A stretch of DNA of 64,000 nucleotides from Bdellovibrionales bacterium. GTDB lineage: Bacteria; Bdellovibrionota; UBA1018; CAIMNF01. This document shows positions 7,860 through 16,234 of the stretch, one piece after another (position 1 is the stretch's first letter; every line of letters begins with the position of its first letter). The translations under genes and the position numbers were made by a program. The notes under the pieces were generated by a model. That model was given only the letters and a program-made list of their open reading frames with translations. It was not told where the DNA came from and searched no databases. The stretch covers positions 1-64,000 of the forward strand of contig JAFEAO010000006.1 in assembly GCA_018266375.1 (NCBI GenBank), written 5' to 3'.

Positions 7860-10271
7860 ATGAGTTTGAATAAACGGCAAGTTCGGTGGATTTTTCTAAG
7901 CGGGTTCGTCACTTTTTGCGTAACGGCCGCACCGCTGCTTTGGGGGCTTGTGTATTACGGGGTGGATTTAACCTGGGTGGATACCCCGTTTATCTGCGAG
8001 CTTAAAAATCACCTTGCCGCCAGGGATAGTTTCTTTATTTCGAGGTATTTCGGAAACGGCGAACCTCTGCTCGCCAATCCGCAGTCGCAGCTCTTTTATC
8101 CGATTCGGTGGATTCAATTGCTGTTTTTTTCGAGTGATCTTGGACCGTCGGTGGGAAACGTACTGCACTGGTCCCTTGCAGCGAGCGGGGCGGCGGCTCT
8201 CGCGCTTTCGTTCGGAATCGAAGGGTTTTTTGCGTTTTTGGCCGGATTATTTTTTGTATTTTCCGGAACGGTTTTGAACCTTGGTGAACATACGACCTAC
8301 ATCTTGGGAGGGGCATGGTTGCCGTGGATCTGGATGTTTGGCCGACGGATTTTGGCTGCGAGCAAAATCGATCGTAATTTTTTCGGGCTCGTATTTGCAT
8401 CCGGATTTTGTCTGATTGGAGGCGATCCACTCGGATTTTTTATGGGTTTTATGTGCTTGGCGACAGAATGCCTGTTGGTTCTCGCGCGGAGAACGTATTT
8501 TCCGGTATTCCGGGTAGCGGGCGCTTACGCGTTAGGAATGCTTTTGTGCGCGGTTCAATGGATTCCGTCTTTAAGTGAGCTGGGGATCTCCATTCATGGA
8601 GTCGGTCACAATATGGGGATGAGTTTGGATTGGGCTATGGAAACCCCTCATTGGCTGGGCGTGGTGCTTCCGGAGTTTGCGGCGAGGATAGTTCGCAGCA
8701 GCGCGACTGTGATGGAAGTGATGGGAACGGCCTCCGGACTTTCGCTCCAAAACGCGGGATGGAATTGGAACATGAGACCTTATCTCGGTCTTTTGCTCGT
8801 TTGCTTCGCCGCCTCGAGTTTTTTGGCGCGTCGATATCGAACTCTATCGATAGTTGCCGCAGTGGGCGCTGTATTGTGTGTCGGAGGGCATACCCGGGTG
8901 CTTCCGTTCCTGTTGGAGCATGTAGCGCCGTTTGGCCACTTTAGATACCCTCAAAAATATTTTTTGCTTTTCAATCTCGCCGCCTGCATTTTGGGTGCCG
9001 CAACGCTGTATCGTGCCAGCCGCGAACCGAAGTACCGGAGAAAGCTCGGCCTGGGCTTTGGAGTCATGGTCGTTGCCTTGATCGGAACGATGGTCGCGGC
9101 CTATCTTCACGGGGATGCGATCGATGCTTGGAGCGTCGATATCATCCAGCGGCTTGGGCGCAATAAAACCGGACTGGGCGATTCATTCTCGCATGTTTTA
9201 TTGAAATCGCTTCTTACTCCGGTTGCGACCGCTCTCGCCGCCGCTTTGCTGCTGCTTTCAAACTCGAGAGTGCATCGGTTACTCCCTTTCGTGGCCCTTT
9301 TGGATTTGATGATACTGACTCCGGCGCAGTTGATGTTTTCACCGAGTTTCACTCAATCCCGATCACCGCTGACTAAAGTCAAAAAGACTCCCGGCATCCC
9401 CGGTGAGCCCGTCTACTGTTTCAACAGAAAACTTTACGAAATCAGCATCGGCTACAAAGAAGACGACCCTGAAGAAAAGTGGGGACAGTATTTTTCGACG
9501 AAACTTCTCGGTCTACCGAACTTGAACGCATGCGATCGATTGATTTCCGGATCGCCGTATTCGGTAATGACGTCCGCTTATCGCTATGAATTCGAGAACG
9601 GAGTCAGCAAAAACAGGATTTCAGCCGCACGGGCATTGGGATGTACGCATATGATGACGCCGGAGGTGCCTCAAGAAAAGGATGCTCGTATCGTTGACGT
9701 ACCCGGATTCGGAGAGTTGGCGGAACAGTTTGGATCCGGCCCGGCCCTCTATTTGGTCGATGATCCGGTACCGCTCGTATTCGCTTCCAAGTCGCCGCGC
9801 GTATTTTCGGATCCTCGCGATTTGATCGTGGGCGTGAGTCAGAGTCGTTCCGCGGCGGACGTCTTGAGCTGGATCGATGATCCGGTCGGCTTGAACGCAG
9901 GCGGAGTAGCGCTGCCAGACTCTAGCGGCGTCGCAGATCTGCGCGTGCAGTGGACGGGCGAAGATTTCGCTCAAGTCGACGTTCGAGGATCAGGTGGGAG
10001 CATTGTCGGATTGCGTTCGACCTATGCCGTGGGATGGGAGGCCTATCAGGCTGGAAACCGGCTTCCGACCGTAAGGATCGCCGGTTCGTTCATCGGCGCG
10101 ATCGTGGCGGATATTGCGGCGGGGCCGGTTGAGTTCCGGTATCGTCCCCCTTATTTTACGCTTGGGGCGTGGATCTCCGGTCTGTCACTGTCGTTGATTG
10201 TTTTATTATTATTGTTCATCAAAAAAAAACCCCGGAACTTTACGGTATTCAAACCGGCTCCGGGGCCTTGA
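7860..10271 (+). CDS. YfhO-family polytopic membrane protein
   Basis: From the ATG at 7860, with GGAAG seven bases upstream (preferred over the in-frame TTG at 7836 and the ATG at 7854), the product has 803 residues. About twelve membrane segments occupy the first 490 residues and one lies at the C-terminus. The GNGEPLLANPQSQLFYP motif after the first helix, and the end region with LRSTYAVGWEAYQAGNRLPT followed by a final helix, match the YfhO family of GT-C-fold proteins. In Bacillus, YfhO adds sugar to lipoteichoic acid. Here the substrate is unknown; surface-polymer or pilin modification fits the location. Its last codons carry the terminator of the convergent pilA. Confidence 0.75.
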   Translation: MSLNKRQVRWIFLSGFVTFCVTAAPLLWGLVYYGVDLTWVDTPFICELKNHLAARDSFFISRYFGNGEPLLANPQSQLFYPIRWIQLLFFSSDLGPSVGNVLHWSLAASGAAALALSFGIEGFFAFLAGLFFVFSGTVLNLGEHTTYILGGAWLPWIWMFGRRILAASKIDRNFFGLVFASGFCLIGGDPLGFFMGFMCLATECLLVLARRTYFPVFRVAGAYALGMLLCAVQWIPSLSELGISIHGVGHNMGMSLDWAMETPHWLGVVLPEFAARIVRSSATVMEVMGTASGLSLQNAGWNWNMRPYLGLLLVCFAASSFLARRYRTLSIVAAVGAVLCVGGHTRVLPFLLEHVAPFGHFRYPQKYFLLFNLAACILGAATLYRASREPKYRRKLGLGFGVMVVALIGTMVAAYLHGDAIDAWSVDIIQRLGRNKTGLGDSFSHVLLKSLLTPVATALAAALLLLSNSRVHRLLPFVALLDLMILTPAQLMFSPSFTQSRSPLTKVKKTPGIPGEPVYCFNRKLYEISIGYKEDDPEEKWGQYFSTKLLGLPNLNACDRLISGSPYSVMTSAYRYEFENGVSKNRISAARALGCTHMMTPEVPQEKDARIVDVPGFGELAEQFGSGPALYLVDDPVPLVFASKSPRVFSDPRDLIVGVSQSRSAADVLSWIDDPVGLNAGGVALPDSSGVADLRVQWTGEDFAQVDVRGSGGSIVGLRSTYAVGWEAYQAGNRLPTVRIAGSFIGAIVADIAAGPVEFRYRPPYFTLGAWISGLSLSLIVLLLLFIKKKPRNFTVFKPAPGP
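10221..10265 (-). terminator. Rho-independent terminator of pilA
   Basis: On the minus strand CCCCGGA (10265-10259) pairs with TCCGGGG (10236-10230), with a nested CCGGT/ACCG pairing in the loop, and is followed by a run of nine T. It lies 28 bases past the pilA stop. The whole structure is inside the final codons of the YfhO-family gene on the plus strand. Confidence 0.88.
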
Positions 10272-10293
10272 AGATGCGGTCAACAGCAATAGA

Positions 10294-10881
10294 TTAAATG
10301 CCGCTTGTTGTGTTCAGCGTTTGCTTTCTTTGGTCAACGGTCCATACGTCGTTAGCTGTTCCCAAAATGTTGCCCACCGCGCTGGCAGTGTACGCGCCAG
10401 TGGTGAACACGCTGGCCGCTGGAAGATCGGAGCCGACCGCTACGGCGCCCTTGTCTTTTACGTTGGCATTGAAGAAACTAAATCCGTTGCCTGTGGCACA
10501 GGTATTCAATACGGTCCAGGTTCCCGCCGTATCGGATTGCCAGCTGTATCCGTTACATGCCATACCACCATTCGGCCCGCATTCAGTGGCGGAGATGGCA
10601 TTAAATCCAACCGCATAAAAAAACCGAGCGCCATCTCTGGCAAAACCGATGTTACCCAAGCAGCCCGAGTAGGAGCTGTTGTCCGCCAACCAGGATGTCT
10701 CGAGAGTATAAATCGAACCGAGCGCAATCCGAGCCTCGGTTTGCTTACTTCTGGCCTGAAACTTTTGATATTGCGGTACTGCGATCGTCGATAAGATACC
10801 GATAATCGCCACGACGATCATCAATTCGACGAGTGTAAAACCCTTTTGTGACATACGGACAAGTTTATTTAGTTTAGTCAT
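10294..10881 (-). CDS. pilA: Type IV major pilin PilA
   Basis: A 195-residue prepilin. The leader ends KG before [16 protein letters not shown], the class IVa processing site (cleavage between G14 and F15, mature residue 5 Glu), followed by the hydrophobic assembly helix. The mature part has about 181 residues and four cysteines, which could form two disulfides. Its length is typical for a major pilin. The start at 10881 has AGAGGGA at the right distance; a second start at M10 would give a five-residue leader but lacks a ribosome-binding site. It is transcribed opposite to the surrounding pil genes and has its own terminator, which suits high, independent expression. Confidence 0.95.
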   Translation of the reverse strand: MTKLNKLVRMSQKGFTLVELMIVVAIIGILSTIAVPQYQKFQARSKQTEARIALGSIYTLETSWLADNSSYSGCLGNIGFARDGARFFYAVGFNAISATECGPNGGMACNGYSWQSDTAGTWTVLNTCATGNGFSFFNANVKDKGAVAVGSDLPAASVFTTGAYTASAVGNILGTANDVWTVDQRKQTLNTTSGI

Positions 10882-10914
10882 ACCATTCCCTCTCTGAAAC
10901 TATAAGAACTGTGC

Positions 10915-10929
10915 GGACCCCCTCGGTCC
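10915..10929 (-). promoter_or_regulatory. Hairpin in the pilA 5' leader
   Basis: On the minus strand GGACC-GAGGG-GGTCC forms a five-base-pair stem with a five-base loop, about 33 bases ahead of the pilA start codon. The -10-like boxes TATACT/TATAGA (around 10948-10958) lie upstream, so the hairpin should be at the 5' end of the pilA mRNA, where such structures commonly slow decay. Confidence 0.4.
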
Positions 10930-10967
10930 TGTACAAATAACCTGATATCTATAGTATAGCTTATTGT

Positions 10968-11675
10968 ATGCACAATCGGGCGATAATAAAGTTTTTTTTA
11001 CATTGTCATGGGCTTGTCGCTTCAATCCTGGTAGCTCTCGCGTGTTTTGCTAACACGAATATCGTTCAATCTACGAACTTCTTTGATAAACCAAAATCGT
11101 TTAACGCTTCATATCAGCTGAGTGCACGCTTCGTGAAACTGATCTCTGCAGGATATTGGGCAGCGGCGGTGGATTATCTCTGGATTCAAAACCTCGGCAT
11201 GATCGGATCCGGAAAATACTCAAACGAAACTCTAAAATTAACACATGATGATTATCGGCTGGCCTTGGATCTGGACCCCGACTTCTACGAACTTTACGAA
11301 CAGGCTGGAGTTCTGTTTTCGTTCTTTCATGAGTCACCGGACGATGCGATCGAGTTTCTCGCCGCGGGTATCCGCCGCTACGAGAGTGGTCTGGCTCCCC
11401 CGGATTTTTGGACTCATCCGGCGACGCTCTACATTTTTTTGGCCTACACCTACGCCTTTCAAAAAAACGATTGGACCCGGGCTCGCGAAACGTACCTTCG
11501 CGCCGCAGGCGTTCAAAACTCGCCGCTCTATCTTTCGAAGATGAAGGAATGGTTGAAAGAAAAAAGCTCGGAGAGGATACTTGCGATACGGGTTTTAAAA
11601 ATACTGATCGCGAATACCAAGGACGATTTCATCCGTAAAAAGTACGAGGAAAAGCTGAAGCAATATGAGCCCTGA
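10968..11675 (+). CDS. pilG: PilG-like membrane-anchored accessory protein of the pil ABC module
   Basis: A 235-residue protein with one N-terminal membrane segment (about 14-32) and a predicted helical periplasmic part. That part contains TPR-like repeats (DDYRLALDLDPDFYELYEQAG, TLYIFLAYTYAFQKNDWTRARETYLRAAG). The name rests mainly on position: in Myxococcus pilA is followed by pilG, pilH, pilI and pilD, exactly the order seen here. Its 3' end overlaps pilH by 11 bases, showing translational coupling. It is divergent from pilA, with 86 bases between start codons that must hold both promoters. Confidence 0.6.
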   Translation: MHNRAIIKFFLHCHGLVASILVALACFANTNIVQSTNFFDKPKSFNASYQLSARFVKLISAGYWAAAVDYLWIQNLGMIGSGKYSNETLKLTHDDYRLALDLDPDFYELYEQAGVLFSFFHESPDDAIEFLAAGIRRYESGLAPPDFWTHPATLYIFLAYTYAFQKNDWTRARETYLRAAGVQNSPLYLSKMKEWLKEKSSERILAIRVLKILIANTKDDFIRKKYEEKLKQYEP

Positions 11676-12339
11676 GCTATTTTCAGCCAAAAATGTAGAT
11701 TTCGAAATTCATGGAACGCGGATCTTAAGCCAGGTCAGTCTCGACATCCTGTCGGGCGAGACGGTTTCGATCGTCGGCCACAACGGTGCCGGCAAGACGA
11801 CCCTTTTCCATCTCATTCTCGGCTTAAAATTCCGTACCGGCGGCGATCTGAAGCTGGATACCCAGGATGTGATTTTGCCGTCGGCCAGGCGTCAGGTGGG
11901 ATTCGTGCCGGAGCGGCCTTACCTAAACCTGGAGCTGACGTTTAGAAAGATTCTGCGCTATTTGGGCGAGCTTAGTGGAATGAGCGGCCCGGAACTTCAA
12001 GATCGAATCATCAGTCTCGCCAAAGAAGTCGAGTTGTCCGAGGTCGTCGATAAGCAGCTTAAAACGTATTCAAAAGGGATGCTCCAGCGCACGTTGATCG
12101 CGCAGGCGCTCCTTCATGGTCCGAAATTGCTCATATTGGACGAACCGATGAGCGGCCTGGACCCCGAAGCGCGCCTGTTTTTGAAAAACAAAATGAAACA
12201 GTGGAAGCAAGAAGGAAAGTCCCTTTTGTTTTCCAGTCACGTGATCGAGGATGTACGTGAACTGGCCGATCGAGTGGGAGTGCTCGACAAAGGCAAGATG
12301 ACGTACTTTGGCCGGGTCCAAGACTGGAGTCCGGCATGA
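11665..12339 (+). CDS. pilH: ABC transporter ATP-binding protein PilH
   Basis: A 224-residue ABC ATPase: Walker A GHNGAGKT at 38-45, signature YSKGMLQR, Walker B LLILDEPMSGLDP, and the H-loop SSHVIEDV. It overlaps pilG by 11 bases and shares ATGA with the permease gene pilI. Together they resemble the Myxococcus PilGHI transporter needed for pilus assembly. The transported substrate is not known. As a sequence family it belongs with the CcmA/NatA-type exporters. Confidence 0.8.
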   Translation: MSPELFSAKNVDFEIHGTRILSQVSLDILSGETVSIVGHNGAGKTTLFHLILGLKFRTGGDLKLDTQDVILPSARRQVGFVPERPYLNLELTFRKILRYLGELSGMSGPELQDRIISLAKEVELSEVVDKQLKTYSKGMLQRTLIAQALLHGPKLLILDEPMSGLDPEARLFLKNKMKQWKQEGKSLLFSSHVIEDVRELADRVGVLDKGKMTYFGRVQDWSPA

Positions 12340-13085
12340 TTGCGGTCATCAAACATACGTTCCGCGAACTTTACCGGGAGCGGATCATGTACAACGTGTT
12401 TTTTCTTTCGTTATTTTTAATCTTCGTCGGTTATCTCGCGTCTTTGCTGGTGTATGGCCATCAAGACAGGGTGATGTTGCATTTCGGGACAACCGTGGTT
12501 TCTGTTTCGATTCTTGCGGTGTCGATGGCGGCCGGCAGCCGACTTTTGCGGTCTGAAATCGAGCAACGGAACATCTACCTGTTTTTGTCGCGTCCGGTTT
12601 CCAGGCCCAAATATTTCGTCGGAAAAGCGCTCGGGATCGCGACTTTTGCGCTCGTTAATTTACTTGTTCTCACTGCCGTCCTGATCGCCGCGATTTACTT
12701 TGTCGAGGGGCCCTTCAAGCCAGTGCTGTTTCAATGGTTCGGCCTGACGTGGGTGGAATCGCTCATGGTTCTCGGACTGTCACTTGCTCTTTCTTTCGGC
12801 GTGAGACCGGGTCTGAATATGATGATCGGGCTTTCGTTTTTGTTTGTCTGCCATAACCACGAACAGATGTCGTTGCTCTCGAATGACGTTGAATCGGGTA
12901 AAACGATCTTTAAGTTTCTGTCTTATTTGACTCCGGATGGCAGTGTGTTCTTTCTCGACACTCGTATTTATTACGACCAACCGTTGGCTTGGTCGGAGTG
13001 GTTTCTTCGGTGCGGATATGGGATGCTGTGGGCAGTGGCTTTCTTGTGGCTGGCCAATGCCATCTTCTACCGGAGGGACCTATAA
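12336..13085 (+). CDS. pilI: ABC transporter permease PilI
   Basis: A 249-residue membrane protein with about six hydrophobic segments, of ABC-2 permease type. MIAVIKHTFRELYRERI at the N-terminus and RSEIEQRNIYLFLSRPVSR after the second helix are typical of NatB/ABC-2-like subunits. It starts at the ATGA overlap with pilH, and its end carries the ribosome-binding site of pilD. It is probably the membrane partner of PilH and, with PilG, the third part of the module. Confidence 0.75.
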   Translation: MIAVIKHTFRELYRERIMYNVFFLSLFLIFVGYLASLLVYGHQDRVMLHFGTTVVSVSILAVSMAAGSRLLRSEIEQRNIYLFLSRPVSRPKYFVGKALGIATFALVNLLVLTAVLIAAIYFVEGPFKPVLFQWFGLTWVESLMVLGLSLALSFGVRPGLNMMIGLSFLFVCHNHEQMSLLSNDVESGKTIFKFLSYLTPDGSVFFLDTRIYYDQPLAWSEWFLRCGYGMLWAVAFLWLANAIFYRRDL

Positions 13086-13090
13086 ATCCG

Positions 13091-13894
13091 TTGCTCGATC
13101 ATCCTGTATTTTTGAATTTGATCATCATCGCGTTCGGGCTCATTTGGGGCAGCTTCTTAAACGTCGTGATTCATCGGTTGCCGATCGGTCACTCGGTTGT
13201 TAAGCCGCCGAGTTCTTGTCCGCATTGCGGCCGCAAAATCCGCCCGTGGGAGAACATCCCGCTCCTCAGTTACTTGCTTTTGCGCGGAAAATGCAATTCC
13301 TGCGGCACGAAGATTCATTGGCGCTATCCACTGGTCGAATTCATTACCGCATTTTTGTTTTGGGTATCTTGGAACGGCGTCGACTTCGCCAGTCTCGGAA
13401 GTATCGTCACCCAAGTGAGGCTTTGGGCTTTTATCGCGATCTCAATCGCGATTACCTTTATCGATCTTGATCACCGGATCATTCCGGATGAATTGAGTCT
13501 TGGCGGTTGGGCATTCGGGCTTGCGACCGCATTCTGGGATTTCAGACATCCTTGGTCCACGCTTTGGATTGCGTCCTTTATCGGATTCGGTGCCTTCTAC
13601 CTTTTTGCTTTGATCTACGAAAAACTCACCGGACGGGTGGGTTTGGGCGGCGGCGACATCAAGTTTATGGGCACGATCGGAGTTTTTCTGGGGCTCGGGG
13701 GAGTTTGGGCGGCGATTCTGATCAGTTCCATCTTAGGGAGCGTCGTCGGTCTTACTGTTGCGGCATATCAAAAACGCAAAGCTAAAGATGAGGGTGCCGG
13801 GGTCTTCAAGTTTTCGATTCCTTACGGACCTTTCTTGGCCGTCGGAGCTTTGGTAGAGTTGTTCTTTGAGGTATCGGCATGGATGAGCCCTTAG
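13091..13894 (+). CDS. pilD: Prepilin peptidase / N-methyltransferase PilD
   Basis: A membrane aspartyl protease that cleaves and N-methylates prepilins. The N-terminal domain has GSFLNVVIHRLP and two zinc-binding CxxC pairs (CPHC and CNSC). The catalytic aspartates lie in FIDLDHRIIPDEL and in GLGGGDIKFM (GxGD motif). About eight membrane helices are visible. The open frame extends back to 12989 inside pilI, but family alignment starts near PLLDHPVFLNLII. I place the start at the TTG of 13091, after GGAGGGA at 13072-13078 (12-base spacing), giving 267 residues. Confidence 0.9.
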   Translation: MLDHPVFLNLIIIAFGLIWGSFLNVVIHRLPIGHSVVKPPSSCPHCGRKIRPWENIPLLSYLLLRGKCNSCGTKIHWRYPLVEFITAFLFWVSWNGVDFASLGSIVTQVRLWAFIAISIAITFIDLDHRIIPDELSLGGWAFGLATAFWDFRHPWSTLWIASFIGFGAFYLFALIYEKLTGRVGLGGGDIKFMGTIGVFLGLGGVWAAILISSILGSVVGLTVAAYQKRKAKDEGAGVFKFSIPYGPFLAVGALVELFFEVSAWMSP

Positions 13895-14448
13895 ACGCGG
13901 AAGAATGGAAGACGTTCGAGCTTTACGAGAAAATCCGCGTTCGCAAACGCAGGCAAAAGTTTTGGGTTTCAGCCCTTGTTTTCTGTCTTTTTCTAGTCCT
14001 TTGCGCGGTCCCGGTGATTGAAGAACAGCTCCCGAAATGGAAGAGTTTGGAACTCGCGCGCCGCCTCGCGGTTGAGATCGAGAAGATGAAAACACTCTCG
14101 ATTCAAAGGAAGCAACCGATTCGGATGACCTTTCTCGATAATGGAGAGATGAGGGTCGAGATCGTCTCGAAGTGTCAAGATCCGGCGAGCGCTGGGACCG
14201 TGATCCATCAAAAACAATGGATCGGCGAGCCCGAAGATCTAAAAGTGTTGCATTTGATGGAAGCCCAGGCTTTTGAGCTCCGAATGGCGATGGATCAGGT
14301 TTGTTTCGACCCGGTTTACGGTCTTGACGACATCAAAAGTAAAAGAGTGGTGGTGATCGCCCCCGTCAAGGATTTGACGAAGCAAAGACTCGATCGAGCA
14401 TCGTATGTGATTCTCGAAGGTGAGTCGGCAAAAATTTCCATAAACTAG
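13879..14448 (+). CDS. Membrane-anchored GspH/FimT-like protein without prepilin leader
   Basis: A 189-residue protein: a charged cytoplasmic N-terminus (about 1-27), one membrane helix (about 28-47), then LARRLAVEIEKMKTLSIQRKQPIRMTF, which resembles the post-helix region of GspH/FimT minor pseudopilins (LAxxLxxARxxAIxRxxPVxL). The usual GFTLxE cleavage motif is absent, so PilD should not process it. It overlaps pilD by 16 bases and precedes pilM. It may be a retained, membrane-fixed relative of minor pilins. Function unknown. Confidence 0.6.
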   Translation: MDEPLDAEEWKTFELYEKIRVRKRRQKFWVSALVFCLFLVLCAVPVIEEQLPKWKSLELARRLAVEIEKMKTLSIQRKQPIRMTFLDNGEMRVEIVSKCQDPASAGTVIHQKQWIGEPEDLKVLHLMEAQAFELRMAMDQVCFDPVYGLDDIKSKRVVVIAPVKDLTKQRLDRASYVILEGESAKISIN

Positions 14449-14459
14449 CGTCAATTCTA

Positions 14460-14489
14460 TCGACACTGTGTAATGAACACGCTTAAAAT
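14460..14489 (+). promoter_or_regulatory. Candidate promoter of pilMNOPQ
   Basis: TCGACA (14460-14465) and TAAAAT (14484-14489) are separated by 18 bases, each matching the sigma-70 hexamers in five of six positions. The predicted transcript start would be at about 14496, only a few bases ahead of the pilM ATG at 14499, so the mRNA would be nearly leaderless. Confidence 0.35.
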
Positions 14490-14498
14490 AGTGGAGTA

Positions 14499-15605
14499 AT
14501 GGCATCCGCTCATGGAAGGGCAGGGAGTAGTTTTTTCGCGCGCCTTTTTAAAGGGTTCAGCCTCAGTTCGGGCAGTAAAAGCTCAGCTGTAGGTTTGAGC
14601 ATCGGTGCGTCCACGATCAAGGTTGCTCAACTCAAAAAAACCAAAACAAATTGGAAACTTGAAAAGTTTTCTTCAGTGCCGCTGACCGAAGCGCCGAGCG
14701 AGCACCGGGAAATTTCGAACGTCGTTTCGACCGTGCAAGCGATCCAAGAAGCGATGGCTCAAGCCGACATCGGTTTAAAGGACGTTTGCTCCGCGATCGC
14801 GGGCAGCGGGATCATCATCAAGAACCTCACGATCACCGTCGCCGACATGAAAGAACTCCAAGACCAAGTTTTCTGGGAGGCAGAACAGTACATCCCGTTC
14901 GATATCAGCGAAGTCGTGATCGATTACCAAGTGACCAAACAGGGGCAAGATAACCAGGTCGACGTGATTCTCGTCGCGGTCAAAAAAGAGTACCTTGAGC
15001 AATACATGAGCGTAATCGAAGAAGCGCTTTTGCAGCCGAGAATCATCGACGCCGAAGTATTCGCGCTTCAAAACTCCTTCGAGACGAATTATCCGGTGAC
15101 CGACACCGAGGCGACGTTGCTCGCCGACATCGGCGCTCTGAGCACCAAGATCATGATCTGTGCCGGCGGGATTCCTTATTTTACCAAGGACGCGCCATTT
15201 GGCGGCATCGCGATCACCAACGAAATCCAGCGCGAACTCAAACTTCCGACTCCGGTAGACGCCGAGTCGCTCAAAGTTTCGGGCAATCTTCCGCACGAGG
15301 TGAGCGAGATCGTCGCGCGCATGTGCCACGTGCTCGGCACCGAACTCAAAAAATCCATCGATTTCTATTCCGCCTCCTCGCTTGGGCCTCCGATCAGCAG
15401 CATTCTTCTTTCGGGCGGCGGAGCTCGCGCGGCGCACATGACTAAAATTATCGAAGACAATACTGGTATCCCGACACAGCTCCTTGATCCGTTCGTGCGT
15501 CTCGAAATCGATCAAAGCCAGTTTTCGCCGGAGTACCTTACTTCAATCGCAGCCGAAGCGGCGATCCCAATCGGTCTCGCGCTTCGAGCGGGGGATAAGC
15601 CATGA
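14499..15605 (+). CDS. pilM: Type IV pilus assembly protein PilM
   Basis: A 368-residue cytoplasmic actin-like ATPase of the PilM family. After a short basic tail, GLSIGASTIKVAQLKK is the first nucleotide-binding loop, and ADIGALSTKIMI and ILLSGGGARA are the second phosphate loop and the adenosine motif. It binds the N-terminus of PilN to link the cytoplasmic ring to the alignment complex. The ATG at 14499 follows GGAG very closely. Its stop overlaps the pilN start (ATGA). Confidence 0.94.
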   Translation: MASAHGRAGSSFFARLFKGFSLSSGSKSSAVGLSIGASTIKVAQLKKTKTNWKLEKFSSVPLTEAPSEHREISNVVSTVQAIQEAMAQADIGLKDVCSAIAGSGIIIKNLTITVADMKELQDQVFWEAEQYIPFDISEVVIDYQVTKQGQDNQVDVILVAVKKEYLEQYMSVIEEALLQPRIIDAEVFALQNSFETNYPVTDTEATLLADIGALSTKIMICAGGIPYFTKDAPFGGIAITNEIQRELKLPTPVDAESLKVSGNLPHEVSEIVARMCHVLGTELKKSIDFYSASSLGPPISSILLSGGGARAAHMTKIIEDNTGIPTQLLDPFVRLEIDQSQFSPEYLTSIAAEAAIPIGLALRAGDKP

Positions 15606-16234
15606 TTCGGATTAACCTCGCGGTCCGCAAGCAGGCGTCTTACGTCGGTGGCGGTACCACTCGTACTGGCACTCTCGTTTCGTCCGGTAGATCTTCGAGC
15701 TTCGCGGCTCTGAGGATGTTCAGCGGTGAGACTGGCCAGTCGCTCATCAAACGGATCATGATTCCGATCGTGCTCAGCATCGTCGTCTACTTCGGCTCCG
15801 AGTACTACATGCAGCAAGAACGCGAGCGTATGGCGGCCGAACGGACCCAGGTCGAAGTCGAACGCGGCAAGATTCAAGACGAGTTGAAGCGCATAAAAGG
15901 TTTCGAGTCGGTAAAATCCGAGCTCGAGCGGAACGAACTCATTCTTCGCACCAAAATCGCGACGATCGAAAAATTGGTCAAAGGCCGCGACTTCACTTTG
16001 AAATCGCTCGTCGCTTTGACTCAGGCGCTTCCTCGCGAAGTTTGGTTAACCGATTTGATTTCGAGCGACGTGAATTACAACATCAAAGGGTCGACTACCG
16101 ATATCGGGCTCATCTCCGATTTGATGACCCGCCTGGGTAAGACCATTTACTTCAAGGACATTACGTTAAAGAACTCAAGCGCCGATCCGAACGGGAAGAT
16201 CGCGACCTTCGAACTGACTGCGAGGAAAGAATGA
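15602..16234 (+). CDS. pilN: Type IV pilus alignment protein PilN
   Basis: A 210-residue inner-membrane protein beginning MIRINLAVRK, matching the conserved INLL cytoplasmic tail that binds PilM. A longer than usual Ser/Gly/Thr-rich stretch (about 13-35) precedes the single membrane helix (about 51-65). A coiled coil (about 70-125) and a ferredoxin-like periplasmic domain follow. It is coupled by ATGA overlaps to pilM and pilO. Confidence 0.92.
   Translation: MIRINLAVRKQASYVGGGTTRTGTLVSSGRSSSFAALRMFSGETGQSLIKRIMIPIVLSIVVYFGSEYYMQQERERMAAERTQVEVERGKIQDELKRIKGFESVKSELERNELILRTKIATIEKLVKGRDFTLKSLVALTQALPREVWLTDLISSDVNYNIKGSTTDIGLISDLMTRLGKTIYFKDITLKNSSADPNGKIATFELTARKE

Noticed and set aside
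10198..10794. Plus-strand open frame of 198 codons across pilA
   Set aside because: It is antisense to pilA, whose prepilin motif, ribosome-binding site and terminator are all clear on the minus strand.
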